The notes beneath the pieces were generated by a model. The model saw only the letters and a list, made by a program, of their open reading frames with translations. It searched no databases and had not been told where the DNA came from. A stretch of 64,000 bases of DNA from Variovorax sp. 770b2. GTDB taxonomy: Bacteria > Pseudomonadota > Gammaproteobacteria > Burkholderiales > Burkholderiaceae_C. The stretch spans positions 56,388-120,387 of the forward strand of contig NZ_FOXJ01000012.1 of NCBI RefSeq assembly GCF_900115685.1, given 5' to 3'. The translations under genes and the position numbers were made by a program. How positions within the stretch are numbered: position 1 is the first letter of the stretch; every line of letters starts with the position of its first letter. Below are positions 35,401-43,598 of the stretch, one piece after another.

Positions 35401-35543
35401 CGTTGACGAAAGAGGGCCTAGCCCAGTTCACAGCTATTCAGGGCAAGACTGTTATCAACGTTTTCGCCAGCCGAGAAGTTCAGAAGCCGCGCGAGTACGG
35501 CGAGAGATTCTTCGGGATGGCCACGAACAGCTACTCGATTTGA
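29493..35543 (+). CDS. Giant STAND NTPase with N-terminal nuclease-like domain (2016 aa)
   Basis: Start ATG 29493 (MSTNPGSNKKSP); a TTG 15 bp upstream is the alternative. Residues 25-130 show GYVGQYEKAGAAIYAALE, then ADDLVLGFEG (D65/D66) and GHQFK (Q79-x-K81), again a D...QxK Mrr/Cap4-type core. Walker A is GPPGSGKST (292-300) and Walker B IIVVDGLDHV (385-394). From about 600 to the end are helical repeats (TPR/HEAT-like, e.g. DAAVSFVHDFPSRGYEVVDA), then a small beta-rich C-terminal part (GASIDHGKFDNCYLQLP). The size and order match the Avs/STAND sensor-effector plan, although the C-terminal sensor differs from its divergent neighbour. Probably an independent anti-phage gene or the second arm of a paired locus. 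Confidence 0.8.
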   Translation: MSTNPGSNKKSPIGVYATPPAEGERRALRGYVGQYEKAGAAIYAALERDQLRWVGVADRSAGIADDLVLGFEGLVIGHQFKTSKFPGTFTVETIFTGADGLLKPLIHAWQSLSKDNPDARVEIRLVVNDIPSVNDKHGDTTPPHSAAFLDDFERFPDRSLQDWRLAGWSRLVDLLQRASGLNEAEFEQFLHSLRVVHGAAADFVQSHKLSPEHARLASEIARTLPKLVTDARDKDRWSRDELLQELGWRDPAKTLHIHRFPVGAYVQRNRDTEISLLQALRAVDQGYLSLIGPPGSGKSTLLQVALATEPNIRLVRYLAYVPGAAQGVGRGEADSFLEDVDTQLRNGGLLGLRLRDNSLHERREQFGALLKQAGERYKRDGIRTIIVVDGLDHVPREERPTHSLLGELPLPAAIPTGITVVLGTQRLDLAHLKPAVKEQAEKVDRLVRMRPLGREAVARMADALGLDLAISRREVSSLSQGHPLATRYLIQALLHADDAGRKHLLAGGMAFDGDIESVYTSAWREIAGDSDAMNVLGFISRAEAPMSLQMLATVVPELAIERALVVARHLLRETPQGWSVFHNSFRLFVIAQPRTRLGSIDADYSQRVYRDLAQLAKSAPPESSQRWLELRYRARAGDRNDVLALATPEHFRLQLAAGRSISDIQADIHLALFAARSTLDATVLTRLLLCRDEVGRRETALEYADRLPLAMLAVGELDAAVSFVHDFPSRGYEVVDALIERGDFDRAKELFEMLEPLSQLHTSKFQHHGDQHNINEFERWAQRAFHFRDFEQIQQSIDHLAAEGIRQTPGGDSEKTIAVVKRRLRREAAEAMLRLDGAGPEELCDKLGVAAEDRPTVMIHAGLAASERGDSAQALALFDVASQLPEFDRVPNGLRRSMALVAVTSGRYDLASAIFAKLVAPMVSMGDDDTDLSGLIDLVGAVMQHARLCTLLGKPLPDTTSSKHPSWQPLQKHASKVGVLLARVAKDSSSVSADGVQILARNAMGHLLRLSPKEGEDFYRIQQAVKAVPVVARALLKVAAKCGESKYRAVLREIDDAIDTSTLTGTWYIRRRLAVAVYRIDGDRFSAVARLEALAGELQEDTPSAQLDGLADLAMSFVAVGDVERAKLVLATVPEQCLGYALPPKKDPQYAIWRDIMVLANGVDPAQRAQRVSLLMRQVAGMTETEGSYAAHRLTMSLIDEAMQVGPRFGFDVSRSLADWGLISWPNRVDLLMTGMVRRRPEIFMACAAIWCGLCLPFYMEPRYRDPDHVGDFIDVAADAAGPAQIAQLAQMLLDAIEVASRAHERLALLRRLLIAAARHGMKSAKLEAAVERWSSEAPEPRHSYTPSKYASEATLEELERAFEADGDELNYNAPYRFAELAESAPLYLVQRMYERWDSLQADARCRFMVVKRLAEAGDVEYARKLVLGYEKSKDPWSSWSQWMGGGKFRYFEARRLLDGESMHPAAFENLVDSITAGQENTQSLLTELDSILPVISAAPDWPAIWSLLAEQMACTREFQLGSSFEPAEELLNDEEILAELLHFALRLPVTEVQRQARNCALKLAVQAAHGEAAFERVIRRLLGGDLDAPLQALQALLVGKLDCFALLLGPIVAALVSHRDFAVAEAAGLLANRWGIAVSAEAQPLPLFYKLELNGPLEVDRALMDERTGAMRVESELGWTQMVRPTAQALAKAADVDELTIRRRAAMFIHEWGGLDAFGPQAVARLEGQLRAIDMKVEYLKPHALIGVIALRHVAGELGQAGLLKPRDMSVLLERLNAPTPAQPLSLPQVRPWGVHRPLIARDAGWTEGERKWAEGVENDVAAWTDQRDEHVVAEVSRFKIYKPRQAELLLHRIRAPGASIDHGKFDNCYLQLPAAVWIGEVVPLDNELALTLIRRLVCSIDFGLDSATHPIVLCPNWLRKLQWRVHADAHGIYIDASGAVMARIVWWRDAGPVDIDDDSIWGEGCHVALTKEGLAQFTAIQGKTVINVFASREVQKPREYGERFFGMATNSYSI

Positions 35544-36051
35544 GCTGCCAAAATGCCTCTATCGCGCAGTCGATGCTGACGATTCGGCTCATCGCTGGAA
35601 TGGTCGCGGAGGATCGCCACGCTCTTAAGCAGCGCTCTGCACGCCACAACTTGATCCTCCGATATTGCTGCAGCCCGTTGTGTCCGCGCTTGATACCGGA
35701 TGCGGTCATCGAGCGCCCCGCGCAACCGGCAATCTTTGAAACGACTTCCTATGATTAGTCTTCCCTTTGAGCTTCTCGAGCCACGGTCTTGAGCAGACTG
35801 CCGTGCGCGAATGCCGCATGCACCTTAAATCTGCAATGTTGGACCGAGCAGCGAGAGCCGGAGCGACGCGCGGCCAAGGCTTCACCAGAGTACGCTTGTA
35901 GTGGCCTATTGAACATGCGGACTGGATGGATCGTTGGGGCAGGAGACGGTGAGCAGCTCGAACTAGTCGTTGCAGGTCAAGCACTCGCGTGCTGTACATC
36001 CTGCTTGGTATGACCCGTCCGCGAAATTGAGTTCTCCGCATTTCATGCCTT
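35544..36051. other. Intergenic, no gene supported
   Basis: Between the STAND gene and the IS5 element. Short Arg/Ser-rich frames only. No RNA or repeat was recognised. Confidence 0.4.
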
Positions 36052-36055
36052 CTAG

Positions 36056-37387
36056 CAGGCTGTTGAATTTCGGCCCTCGACGCCGATGCGGATACTCGTG
36101 ACGTGGTTCGTGAGGATGTTTTCCGGCTGTTTGGCTGCGTCGTTGCTCGCTCGGGGCGACTCCATCGCGTCTTGAGCGACGGTACTGCGCCTTATCGCGT
36201 CGTCGTTTGCGGCATCGAACTGAAGATCCGAGCCATTCGCACGATGTGGCTCGCAGTCATCGTCAACTTGAACTGCTGGTCCACACGCTGGAGCCCACGG
36301 TAGACCGTCTGGCGAATCCTTCCTACCGTCTTGCCCCAGCCGAAGTGCTCTTCAATGCGCTTGCGCTTGGTCTGGCTCACTGCGTAGCCGGGGTGTCGAG
36401 TCGTCCTCGCATCGATCGCGCTGCCACCCCAGCGCGTCGCGTGACTGGCCACGTGCGGCGTGACGCGCCGCTCGCGACACGCCCGCACGAAGTCGCGCGT
36501 GTCATACGCCTTGTCCGCAGCGATCGTTCTGGGATGTCTGCCCGGCAGCGTGTCCAGCATGGCCAACGCCGCGGCACGCTCGCCGTAGCCGTCTGCGTGC
36601 GTGACCACCGCGCCCACCACCAAGCCCGTTCGATGTTCCATGAGCACATGGCCCTGGTACGCAAGGATGGCAGCCGTGTTCTGACTCTTCCTGAAGAGTC
36701 GGGCATCGGGGTCTGTGGTGCTCGCATGAGTGGCGTTGCTCCGCGGCTTGCCATGCCAATCGGCCTGCGCGTTGCGCCCGCCACCGTCGCTGGGGCCGTC
36801 ATCGCCCCCGCCCTTGGGCGTGAAGCTCTTGTGGCTGGCCCAGGCCTGGATGAGCGTGCCGTCCACCGAGAAGTGATCGCGACTGAGCAGGTTGCGTTTG
36901 TCGGCCAGGGCCATCACCTCGGTGAAGAAGCTCTCCACCACGGCATGTTCGAGAAGGCGGTCGCGGTTCTTGGAAAAGCTCGAGTGATCCCAGACCTCAT
37001 CGTCGATGGCCAGTCCGATGAACCAGCGATACAGCAGGTTGTAGCGAATCTGCTCGACCAACTGACGCTCACTGCGTACCGAGAAGAACACCTGGATGAG
37101 CATGGCCCGCAACAGCTTCTCAGGAGCGATCGATGCGCGGCCCGTGTCCGCGTAGATGAGATTGAACAAGCCATTGAGCCGCCCCAGTGCTTCATTGACC
37201 AAGCCTCGGATCGGCCGCAGCGGGTGATCTGCGGGCACGAAGTCCTCCAGCTTGGCTACCGTGAACAACGCCTCTTGCATTCCGTCCGATCCACGCATCG
37301 TCTTCACTCCATGATGAGCATGAACACGGTATCCACAACGATGACCCCGTAGGCCCCGTTTACGCAGGGGAGAAATTCAACAGCCTG
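36056..37387 (-). mobile_element. IS5-family insertion sequence with CTAG target duplication
   Basis: Terminal inverted repeats CAGGCTGTTGAATTTC at the left end and the reverse complement GAAATTCAACAGCCTG at the right end are perfect over these 16 bp. CTAG occurs immediately outside both ends (36052-36055 and 37388-37391), the YTAR target duplication typical of the IS5 subgroup. It contains one intact transposase gene. Insertion separated the STAND gene from the SIR2-like gene. Confidence 0.88.
36192..37307 (-). CDS. IS5-family transposase
   Basis: 371 residues, full length. An N-terminal DUF772-type region (LEDFVPADHPLRPIRGLV; APEKLLRAMLIQVFFSVRS) precedes the DDE core: D in HFSVDGTLIQAW, D in IAADKAYDTRDF and E in KRIEEHFGWGK. 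The C-terminus contains the Y...R..K block (QFKLTMTASHIVRM). No stops or shifts, so the element is potentially active. A longer frame on the opposite strand is an antisense shadow. Confidence 0.93.
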   Translation of the reverse strand: MKTMRGSDGMQEALFTVAKLEDFVPADHPLRPIRGLVNEALGRLNGLFNLIYADTGRASIAPEKLLRAMLIQVFFSVRSERQLVEQIRYNLLYRWFIGLAIDDEVWDHSSFSKNRDRLLEHAVVESFFTEVMALADKRNLLSRDHFSVDGTLIQAWASHKSFTPKGGGDDGPSDGGGRNAQADWHGKPRSNATHASTTDPDARLFRKSQNTAAILAYQGHVLMEHRTGLVVGAVVTHADGYGERAAALAMLDTLPGRHPRTIAADKAYDTRDFVRACRERRVTPHVASHATRWGGSAIDARTTRHPGYAVSQTKRKRIEEHFGWGKTVGRIRQTVYRGLQRVDQQFKLTMTASHIVRMARIFSSMPQTTTR

Positions 37388-37430
37388 CTAGGTCCTTCTC
37401 GACGCCCGGGCAGGGCGTGGTGAGGGGCTA

Positions 37431-40400
37431 TCAATTTTTGATGCTGAAGCGTGAAAATCTCAGTTCGGGAAGGGGATCCGATGCCGCGGCTTTAAGCCAG
37501 TGATCGATGATCTCAGCATTGGTCACGCAAGACACGCTTCGCCTAAGCGCGTCGGCAAGTTGCACGCAAACGAAGCGGTGTGTCGGAACGCCATCGTCGA
37601 CGACATCATGGGCTCGGGCAGCAGAACCGTAATGCAGCTCTTCTGCGAAAAGTTCCAGTGCCGCTCGGCACGCGTGCCAATGCCGTTCGGCAAGCAGCGA
37701 AGGTCGGGTTAGCGCCACATTCGCGAGCAATTGCATCGACCGCAGAGTACCTGGCAATCTGCGGGCCATGGCCGCTGCAGCTAAGGCATCAAAGATTACT
37801 TCAACCTGCGCTGCATAGAACATGTCCGCTGACTCGATAAGGGATTGGACAACAGCGCCCGAAATGTGGATTTGCATCTCGTTGTTGCCAAGAAAAGCAT
37901 GCGCGATCTCGTGCAGCTGGTGATTGGCCTCCACGAGGTCATTGGCTTCTAAACTTCGCTGCAGTGACAAGCGTTTCAGTGGGCGCCCCGCGTCTACAAA
38001 TGCATCCACAAGAGCACGGATGCCTACTTCAACGCCACTTGTCGGGAATCCGCGGTCGCTCCGGAGCAGGCACATTCCTTCCCACAAAATTTGGTCAACT
38101 AGGTCGAGGCGTGAATCCAAGTCGTCACCGATCTCAGGCAGTCGTGGAATCACTTGAAGGATTGCTGCCCCCTCTTCGCGCCACCAAGCTGCGATTGTTT
38201 TGGTCACGGCACCGTAGTCGTCAGCGGTCAAGCTCTTGCATTCCATCGCGTCGACCACGGCTTCAAGAAAATGGTCGTCCGATTCGCCACGCCATCCTTT
38301 GCCGAAGGAGCCGCCAGCATCGACCCGAAACTTCGCGATAGGGCGCTCGCGCAACCATTCGGCAAAAGCTTTTCTGATGTCCACTCCACTTGGCGGCGCT
38401 GGCCAGCGAAACGCTGCACTCGGACGCAGTACCTGAGATGTGGGCCATGCTGTTTTGCCATTCCACAGCACAGCCGACCCACGCTGTTGATCTTCAGGGG
38501 TCAGCATGCCGAGCGCCTTAAGGGCGCTGAAAGCAGCCCAATTGAATGAGGTTTGCTCTTTTTCAAGCGCCTGCGCCGCGGCGATTACAACCGGTCGCCA
38601 ATCGGCTAGCTCAGTCGTCGTGGGCGCAGGCGGAGCCGGTTCGAAGAGAAGTTCGGTGAGATGAAACCAGCCGTGCGGCCTTCTTGACACCTGCGGCGGC
38701 GTCGAGACTGATGCTGCTGCTTTGATGAGATTGCGTACCAGTGTGGAAGGCAGGGCTTCGGCGCAGCGCTTAAGCGCTGTTGCAAGATGTGGCCAGTTCG
38801 CGCTGTCTTGCACTAGACCCGCATTCTGGTGGAATCGAACGATTCGCTCGCCTAACTCCAGAGCGACTGCGGGATTCTCTATCCTCACAACGAGACGAGA
38901 AAATACCTCTAGCTCGAACGCCACTGCAACGCGATTGTCGGGATGCTCCGCGTTCCGTGAGACGCAATCTTCGACCTCCGCCAAAAGACGAAGACAGATC
39001 TCTGTGGCTTCCTCGCTCGAGAAGAGTGCAACCTGGAACCGAGAGAGCCAGCCGGTTCGGTGCGGAGGCATCGTCGGATCCTTGGGCTTAAGTGCGTCGA
39101 GCGACACCGTTCGCATCAAGATGCCATGAACCCGCGCCCTAGAATCGTTGTACTGAATCCACCACGCGGCTTGGAGATAGGACCAAGAGTGAAATTGCAC
39201 CCCAGGCATTCGCGGCAGAAGCCCGGTGCGCTCTGCCAACTCCAAGAATTCGGACGCAGCAGTCATTTTGGCCCGGAACTCGCTCGTAAGGCCGAATCGC
39301 CGAACGGGGGCGGTGCGCCCGATGTCAAAGGTCCTGAACCGATGGTCGCGCTCGAACGATGCCATCGCTTCGGCACCCAACGCAGACTCCACCTGTTCTA
39401 GTTCCCGCTGAGGGGAATAGCCTCGTGCGGCGAGCGTCTGCAGCCGCTCGCTCAAGTCCTCAATTGCAATTTCTTCAGACTTGAGTTCTGCGGGCAACCA
39501 CACATTGCGGCCTTGCTGCAAACGATCAGTGATCAAGCAAGCCCATGCTTCCTGAGACACAAGCAACGGATCTTTGGGTTTGATTTTCTGGCTTTCTCGT
39601 ACCTGCTGGATCGCCGCATTGCAGGCCCCGATTGCGCCATCGATGTCACCGACTTCCGCGGTCAGCACGGCATGGCGGACCAACATGTACGGATCAGCAG
39701 ACCTTACCTTCCAAGCCGTCAGTGCATCTCGCGCCTTTTGCCGCTGCGCGCGCTGGAGCAGGAGATGGACTCTTTCATTGCTGATCACGTCGCTGGCAAA
39801 AGCGTCGTTGGCATTGCCGAGCAAGCGCGAAACGAGGTCAAACTTGTCATCTCGCAGCCCTTGGCGTGCCCACCGCAGCAGTGACAATGCAAGTGACTGC
39901 CACTGCTGCTTAGCGTCCGAGAGCGACGCGACTCCGAAGCGATGCAATTGCAGACGAAGCTCGTCCTCGCTGCCGTCAATCTGCAATGTCGGTGTCGAAG
40001 GAAGCAGGGAAAGCGCGCACTCTGCGACTTCATCGTCCAGCGGAGCCAACAGCACTTCGCGTTGCCATGCGTACAACGCGAATAGTGCCATGCGCAGCGT
40101 GGGCGATTCGCGTTCGAGCCTTTCCCGTAGCCACTGCTCGTGTAGCAGTTCGACGAAGCGGCTCGTGCTTAGCCTAAATCTCTGCCGCACGGACCGGGGC
40201 GCCAGCAGCCAGCCTGGATAGCCGCGGCGCAACGCTGCAAGTTGCTCGCAGTCGTCGAGCCAGAGTGCGTACTGCTGGTCCTTCGTTTCGCTGCCTGTTC
40301 TCGCAGACGACGCCCGATGGATGGCACCCCATTCCAGCGCTGGTCGCTCCAATGGTTCGGCGAGTGCGTTGAGTAGCTTCCGGTATCGACCTGCATAGTC

Positions 40401-41198
40401 ACGAGGGTCCCCGCTGTCCGCCTCAGGCAACACCACCGGCGTCACTCCACGAGCTTCTAGCAGTCGTCGTTGGCCAAAGGCCGGTGGCCTGTCAAGGAAC
40501 AGATAGACGGGCAGCGAAGCGCCATCTAGCATGTCCCGAACCCACCCAAGCCAATGGAGGAAGTTGGGGTCGTCACCCGAAAACCCGACGAGGCAGAAGA
40601 CGTTCTCTAACAACGATTGGCGAACCAAATTGACGAAGGGCGCGAACCTCTCCGGATATGTGCGGTAGTGCTCCTCCGTAAAAATGAAGGGGCGCTGGGA
40701 CGGGAAAGAACCGTGCAGCTTGACGATCCGGCGAGTGCCAAGCACCTTTGACAACGGGATGTCTTCGCGACTACAAACAGTAAAGTGGGCCCGCTCGAAC
40801 ATCTTCTCGGCCGCTCGCTCCAGCAAGGTGTCGTAGTTGGTCGTAAAAATCTCTGACCATTCGAGTCGAAGCAGATCGTCGTGCAAGGGCCCGGGGCGAA
40901 CACGTTCATCTGGCACCATCTCTTTGAGAAAATCTTCGAGTGCTGGCTCTGAGAAAACGCGTGCAAACTGCTCGCCGAGCTGTGTCACTGTGCCAATTGA
41001 GAACGCGCTTGGGTCGGCCGTTGGGTCAAGGCGTCGAACAAGCTCTGCGCTCAGTTGCGGCCATGTGCTCAATCGCTCTCCGCCCTCGGCGTTACGGCTG
41101 AACCCGGCACCCACCATTACTGCAGCGTTTCTTCGCGCCAATGCTCGACGGATCGCTGTGAGATGAACGGCACTTTCTCGATCAGTTTGCGGCAGCAT
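37431..41198 (-). CDS. SIR2-domain defence protein (defence-associated sirtuin type)
   Basis: 1255 residues from ATG 41198 (MLPQTDRESAV); an upstream in-frame ATG at 41294 with AAGGAGG two bases before it is the alternative. Residues 10-310 are a SIR2 domain: GAGFS (30-34), TTNYD with N121, KLHGS with catalytic H162 and GFSGDDPN (205-212). This fold hydrolyses NAD+ in anti-phage proteins such as DSR1/DSR2 and ThsA. The following 900 residues are helical repeats with no membrane segment, the same plan as DSR proteins, whose C-terminal part senses phage tail or tube proteins. Single-gene system. Likely outcome: NAD+ depletion and abortive infection. Confidence 0.8.
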   Translation of the reverse strand: MLPQTDRESAVHLTAIRRALARRNAAVMVGAGFSRNAEGGERLSTWPQLSAELVRRLDPTADPSAFSIGTVTQLGEQFARVFSEPALEDFLKEMVPDERVRPGPLHDDLLRLEWSEIFTTNYDTLLERAAEKMFERAHFTVCSREDIPLSKVLGTRRIVKLHGSFPSQRPFIFTEEHYRTYPERFAPFVNLVRQSLLENVFCLVGFSGDDPNFLHWLGWVRDMLDGASLPVYLFLDRPPAFGQRRLLEARGVTPVVLPEADSGDPRDYAGRYRKLLNALAEPLERPALEWGAIHRASSARTGSETKDQQYALWLDDCEQLAALRRGYPGWLLAPRSVRQRFRLSTSRFVELLHEQWLRERLERESPTLRMALFALYAWQREVLLAPLDDEVAECALSLLPSTPTLQIDGSEDELRLQLHRFGVASLSDAKQQWQSLALSLLRWARQGLRDDKFDLVSRLLGNANDAFASDVISNERVHLLLQRAQRQKARDALTAWKVRSADPYMLVRHAVLTAEVGDIDGAIGACNAAIQQVRESQKIKPKDPLLVSQEAWACLITDRLQQGRNVWLPAELKSEEIAIEDLSERLQTLAARGYSPQRELEQVESALGAEAMASFERDHRFRTFDIGRTAPVRRFGLTSEFRAKMTAASEFLELAERTGLLPRMPGVQFHSWSYLQAAWWIQYNDSRARVHGILMRTVSLDALKPKDPTMPPHRTGWLSRFQVALFSSEEATEICLRLLAEVEDCVSRNAEHPDNRVAVAFELEVFSRLVVRIENPAVALELGERIVRFHQNAGLVQDSANWPHLATALKRCAEALPSTLVRNLIKAAASVSTPPQVSRRPHGWFHLTELLFEPAPPAPTTTELADWRPVVIAAAQALEKEQTSFNWAAFSALKALGMLTPEDQQRGSAVLWNGKTAWPTSQVLRPSAAFRWPAPPSGVDIRKAFAEWLRERPIAKFRVDAGGSFGKGWRGESDDHFLEAVVDAMECKSLTADDYGAVTKTIAAWWREEGAAILQVIPRLPEIGDDLDSRLDLVDQILWEGMCLLRSDRGFPTSGVEVGIRALVDAFVDAGRPLKRLSLQRSLEANDLVEANHQLHEIAHAFLGNNEMQIHISGAVVQSLIESADMFYAAQVEVIFDALAAAAMARRLPGTLRSMQLLANVALTRPSLLAERHWHACRAALELFAEELHYGSAARAHDVVDDGVPTHRFVCVQLADALRRSVSCVTNAEIIDHWLKAAASDPLPELRFSRFSIKN

Positions 41199-41580
41199 TT
41201 CACCTAAGATTTTTGTTTGGTAAGCCGGGCAGCACCGTAGGACGCATGTTGGTGGCCGCTTGAATAGCGCACCTGCTATCGACACGCGCCGCATATCCTC
41301 CTTGATTGTGTATCAAACGCAAACATTCGACGAGCACGACATCCATCACTGAACAAATGCTATCGGTGCACATCCGCCTATCACAAATGCGAAAGCGGTT
41401 TCAGGTTGGCCGCAGACATTGACGGGCGAGATCGGGATGTCCGCGAGATTCTTCAATAGCCATTCGCGAGTCGAGGAGCATTGGACTGCTTGGCCGCCGA
41501 TAGCGGGCGTCGTACTAAATCGGCGGACTCGACTCCGTCAGAAAATCCTTCATGGGCTAATTGCCTGACGCAGATCGCGC
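41199..41580. other. Intergenic region upstream of the SIR2 gene
   Basis: Carries the SIR2 gene promoter and the 3' end of the DUF2971 cassette. Apart from the AAGGAGG at about 41297-41303 on the minus strand, nothing distinctive was seen. Confidence 0.4.
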
Positions 41581-42270
41581 TCACTCCCGCATGATTTGAA
41601 TGGGCTGCGGCGACTTGTAGAGTACCGAAGGCCCAACCCGGCGCTTGTAGCCCAACTTCTGCTGGAAGTAGAACTGGAAGGCGTCGACGAGTTCCTTGGG
41701 GGCACGCGGGTCGAGGAGGATGTTGTCGATCAACTTGTGCGGGTCTATCTTTACCGCAAGCCCCGGCGCCACCTTGTCCGGGTCCGCCTCTGGGCAGTAG
41801 ATCGCTGCACGCCATTCGGTCTCATGCCTGAACGCCTCGCGTTTGAGATACAGCAGATTGGCCGCCTTCTGGACGTTGAAGTGGCGAGCGAGCCCGCTGG
41901 CGATCTCTCTAGTCCGCTTGTCAAGGTCGTGCGGGGAGAGGTATTCGACTTGCCGACAGTCCCATCCATATCCCAAAGGGCGAATTGCGGCGCGAACTGC
42001 CATCGACAACTTCTTGGTGGTGGTCGAAATCCGGACGCCCATTCCGTTGTGGGAATAGATGCGCCACATCGCGTCGGAGATGCCGATCTGGCACCAGCAC
42101 TGCGCGAACAACGCATGGCTGCTTTGATGCTTCACCCGTTGCTCGAAGGGATCGTCCCAGCTCGTGGGATGGGCGAAGTAGAGCTCCTGGCGCTCAAACA
42201 ATTGGACGACGCGGCTGAAGTCCATGATGCGATAGAGGCGACCGGCGGTGATGCTCGACGCGTTGGACAT
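41581..42270 (-). CDS. DUF2971 domain protein
   Basis: 229 residues. Diagnostic features: YRIMDFSRVVQLFERQELYFAHPTSWDDPFE at the start (DUF2971 opening, with the PTSWDDPFE motif), CQIGISDAMWRIYSHNGMGVRI, and a final DNILLDPRAP. The family occurs in defence and mobile regions but has no established activity; the W..Y...G.G.RI pattern resembles a nucleotide-handling fold. It follows the PLD gene by 32 bp on the same strand, so it is probably co-transcribed with it as a two-gene cassette. No signal or membrane segment is visible. Confidence 0.82.
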   Translation of the reverse strand: MSNASSITAGRLYRIMDFSRVVQLFERQELYFAHPTSWDDPFEQRVKHQSSHALFAQCWCQIGISDAMWRIYSHNGMGVRISTTTKKLSMAVRAAIRPLGYGWDCRQVEYLSPHDLDKRTREIASGLARHFNVQKAANLLYLKREAFRHETEWRAAIYCPEADPDKVAPGLAVKIDPHKLIDNILLDPRAPKELVDAFQFYFQQKLGYKRRVGPSVLYKSPQPIQIMRE

Positions 42271-42302
42271 GGCGACCTTCTTGGATCAGGAGCAGTGACG
42301 GG

Positions 42303-43598
42303 TCATAGCTGACGCACCTTGGATCCGAAGTATCGGAGCACTTTAGTGGTGCGACCGTTGATGATGGGCAAATCCTCTCGGTTGCGCCATCCGATTAGTT
42401 CTTGGACGTTGGCCTGGCCGAACTCGTTGAGCTTCCAGAGCGGATCGAAGATCGCGTTGGCCATGCGCTGGACGATGTCACCTTCGCCGTAGACCAGATA
42501 AGCCAATGTCTCGCGGGTGCGTTTAGGGTCGTTGAAGGTCGGGAACTTGGCCTTCCAGCCCGCCACGCCTCCATCGAAGAACCTGAATCGGTCGTAGAAA
42601 GAGTGCAGCGTTCCCAGGGCATTGAACAATTCAGAATCGTCCGCCGCCAGGATCGCTTCGCGCGAGCCGAACACGCGGTTGAACCGCGGGTAGCGCTCGC
42701 CGACGATGGTCTCTTCGAAGTGCTTCCAGTAGACGGTCCTCCACTGCGTGATCAGGTCGCCAATGTGCTTCTCCTGCTCCGAGGCAGTCCGAAGAGGACC
42801 GGACTCCCAAGATTCGCCTGGCGCGATCTTCTCGCGCACCCAGCTGATGAAGGAGTCGATTTCGATGCGCAGCGGTACGGCTGACTCCGGCGCCTTGCGG
42901 TAGCCGCTGGCCCCGTAGGTCTTGCGGACGATGTTGAAGGCGGAAACTGCCTCCTGGTAGGTGCGCCGGAAGTTGGAGAGAAAAAGCGACTGCTTCTTTG
43001 GCTTGGCCAGGCCTCGATTGATGTTGGCAGGCGATTTGTCGCCGAGCTTCTCGAGTACCTTTTGGGCTAGGGCATCGGACTTCGCCTGATGCTGCTCGTT
43101 CTGCTTGTAGATTTCTTTGTAGAACGCAAGCTGTTCATCGGTAGGGACCTCAGCCCCGTCCCAGTAGTCCTCGAAGATCGCCATGAGCTCCAAAAGCCTC
43201 GCGTCATCCGATCCGATGCTGACCATGATCTCCTGGTTTGTGAGCAGGGCGGCTTGGGTCAGGTTAGCAGAGCCCACCAAGGCTAATTCGTCGCCAAAGA
43301 TGTAGAGCTTGGGGTGAAACGCGTGCCCGGTGTAGATACGCAACTGCAGGTTGGGGTGCCCCTTTACCTTTTCGATGGAAAAAGGGCTGGTGGGAAATCC
43401 GAGGCGGACGACCATCAGGACTTTACAGCCCTTCTGCAAGATCCGCTCCACTACGTCCGAATGCGTGAAGAACGCCGACGCAATGTAGACGGGGCACTCG
43501 TCTGTCGCGCGGCGCTCCAATTCGTTGATAACGAAATCCCGCTTCTCGTTACGGTTAGCGAATACCCCCTCCAAGGTGTCCTCCTGTGTTTTCGCCAT
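42303..43598 (-). CDS. PLD-like nuclease, single HKD motif
   Basis: 431 residues from ATG 43598 (MAKTQEDTLE). The PLD half-domain is at 35-125: H95-x-K97 (AFHPKLYIFG) and GSAN (109-112, LVGSANLTQAAL). Only one such motif is present, so the active site should form in a dimer, as in bacterial Nuc and BfiI. Residues 160-431 are a helical/mixed domain (SFISWVREKIAPGES; LGTLHSFYDRFRFF; LAYLVYGEGDIVQRMANAIF) without a known name, probably the DNA-recognition or regulatory part. It pairs with the DUF2971 gene downstream. A restriction-like or abortive nuclease role is inferred. Confidence 0.82.
   Translation of the reverse strand: MAKTQEDTLEGVFANRNEKRDFVINELERRATDECPVYIASAFFTHSDVVERILQKGCKVLMVVRLGFPTSPFSIEKVKGHPNLQLRIYTGHAFHPKLYIFGDELALVGSANLTQAALLTNQEIMVSIGSDDARLLELMAIFEDYWDGAEVPTDEQLAFYKEIYKQNEQHQAKSDALAQKVLEKLGDKSPANINRGLAKPKKQSLFLSNFRRTYQEAVSAFNIVRKTYGASGYRKAPESAVPLRIEIDSFISWVREKIAPGESWESGPLRTASEQEKHIGDLITQWRTVYWKHFEETIVGERYPRFNRVFGSREAILAADDSELFNALGTLHSFYDRFRFFDGGVAGWKAKFPTFNDPKRTRETLAYLVYGEGDIVQRMANAIFDPLWKLNEFGQANVQELIGWRNREDLPIINGRTTKVLRYFGSKVRQL

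Noticed and set aside
36207..37352. 381-codon plus-strand frame
   Set aside because: Antisense shadow of the intact IS5 transposase.
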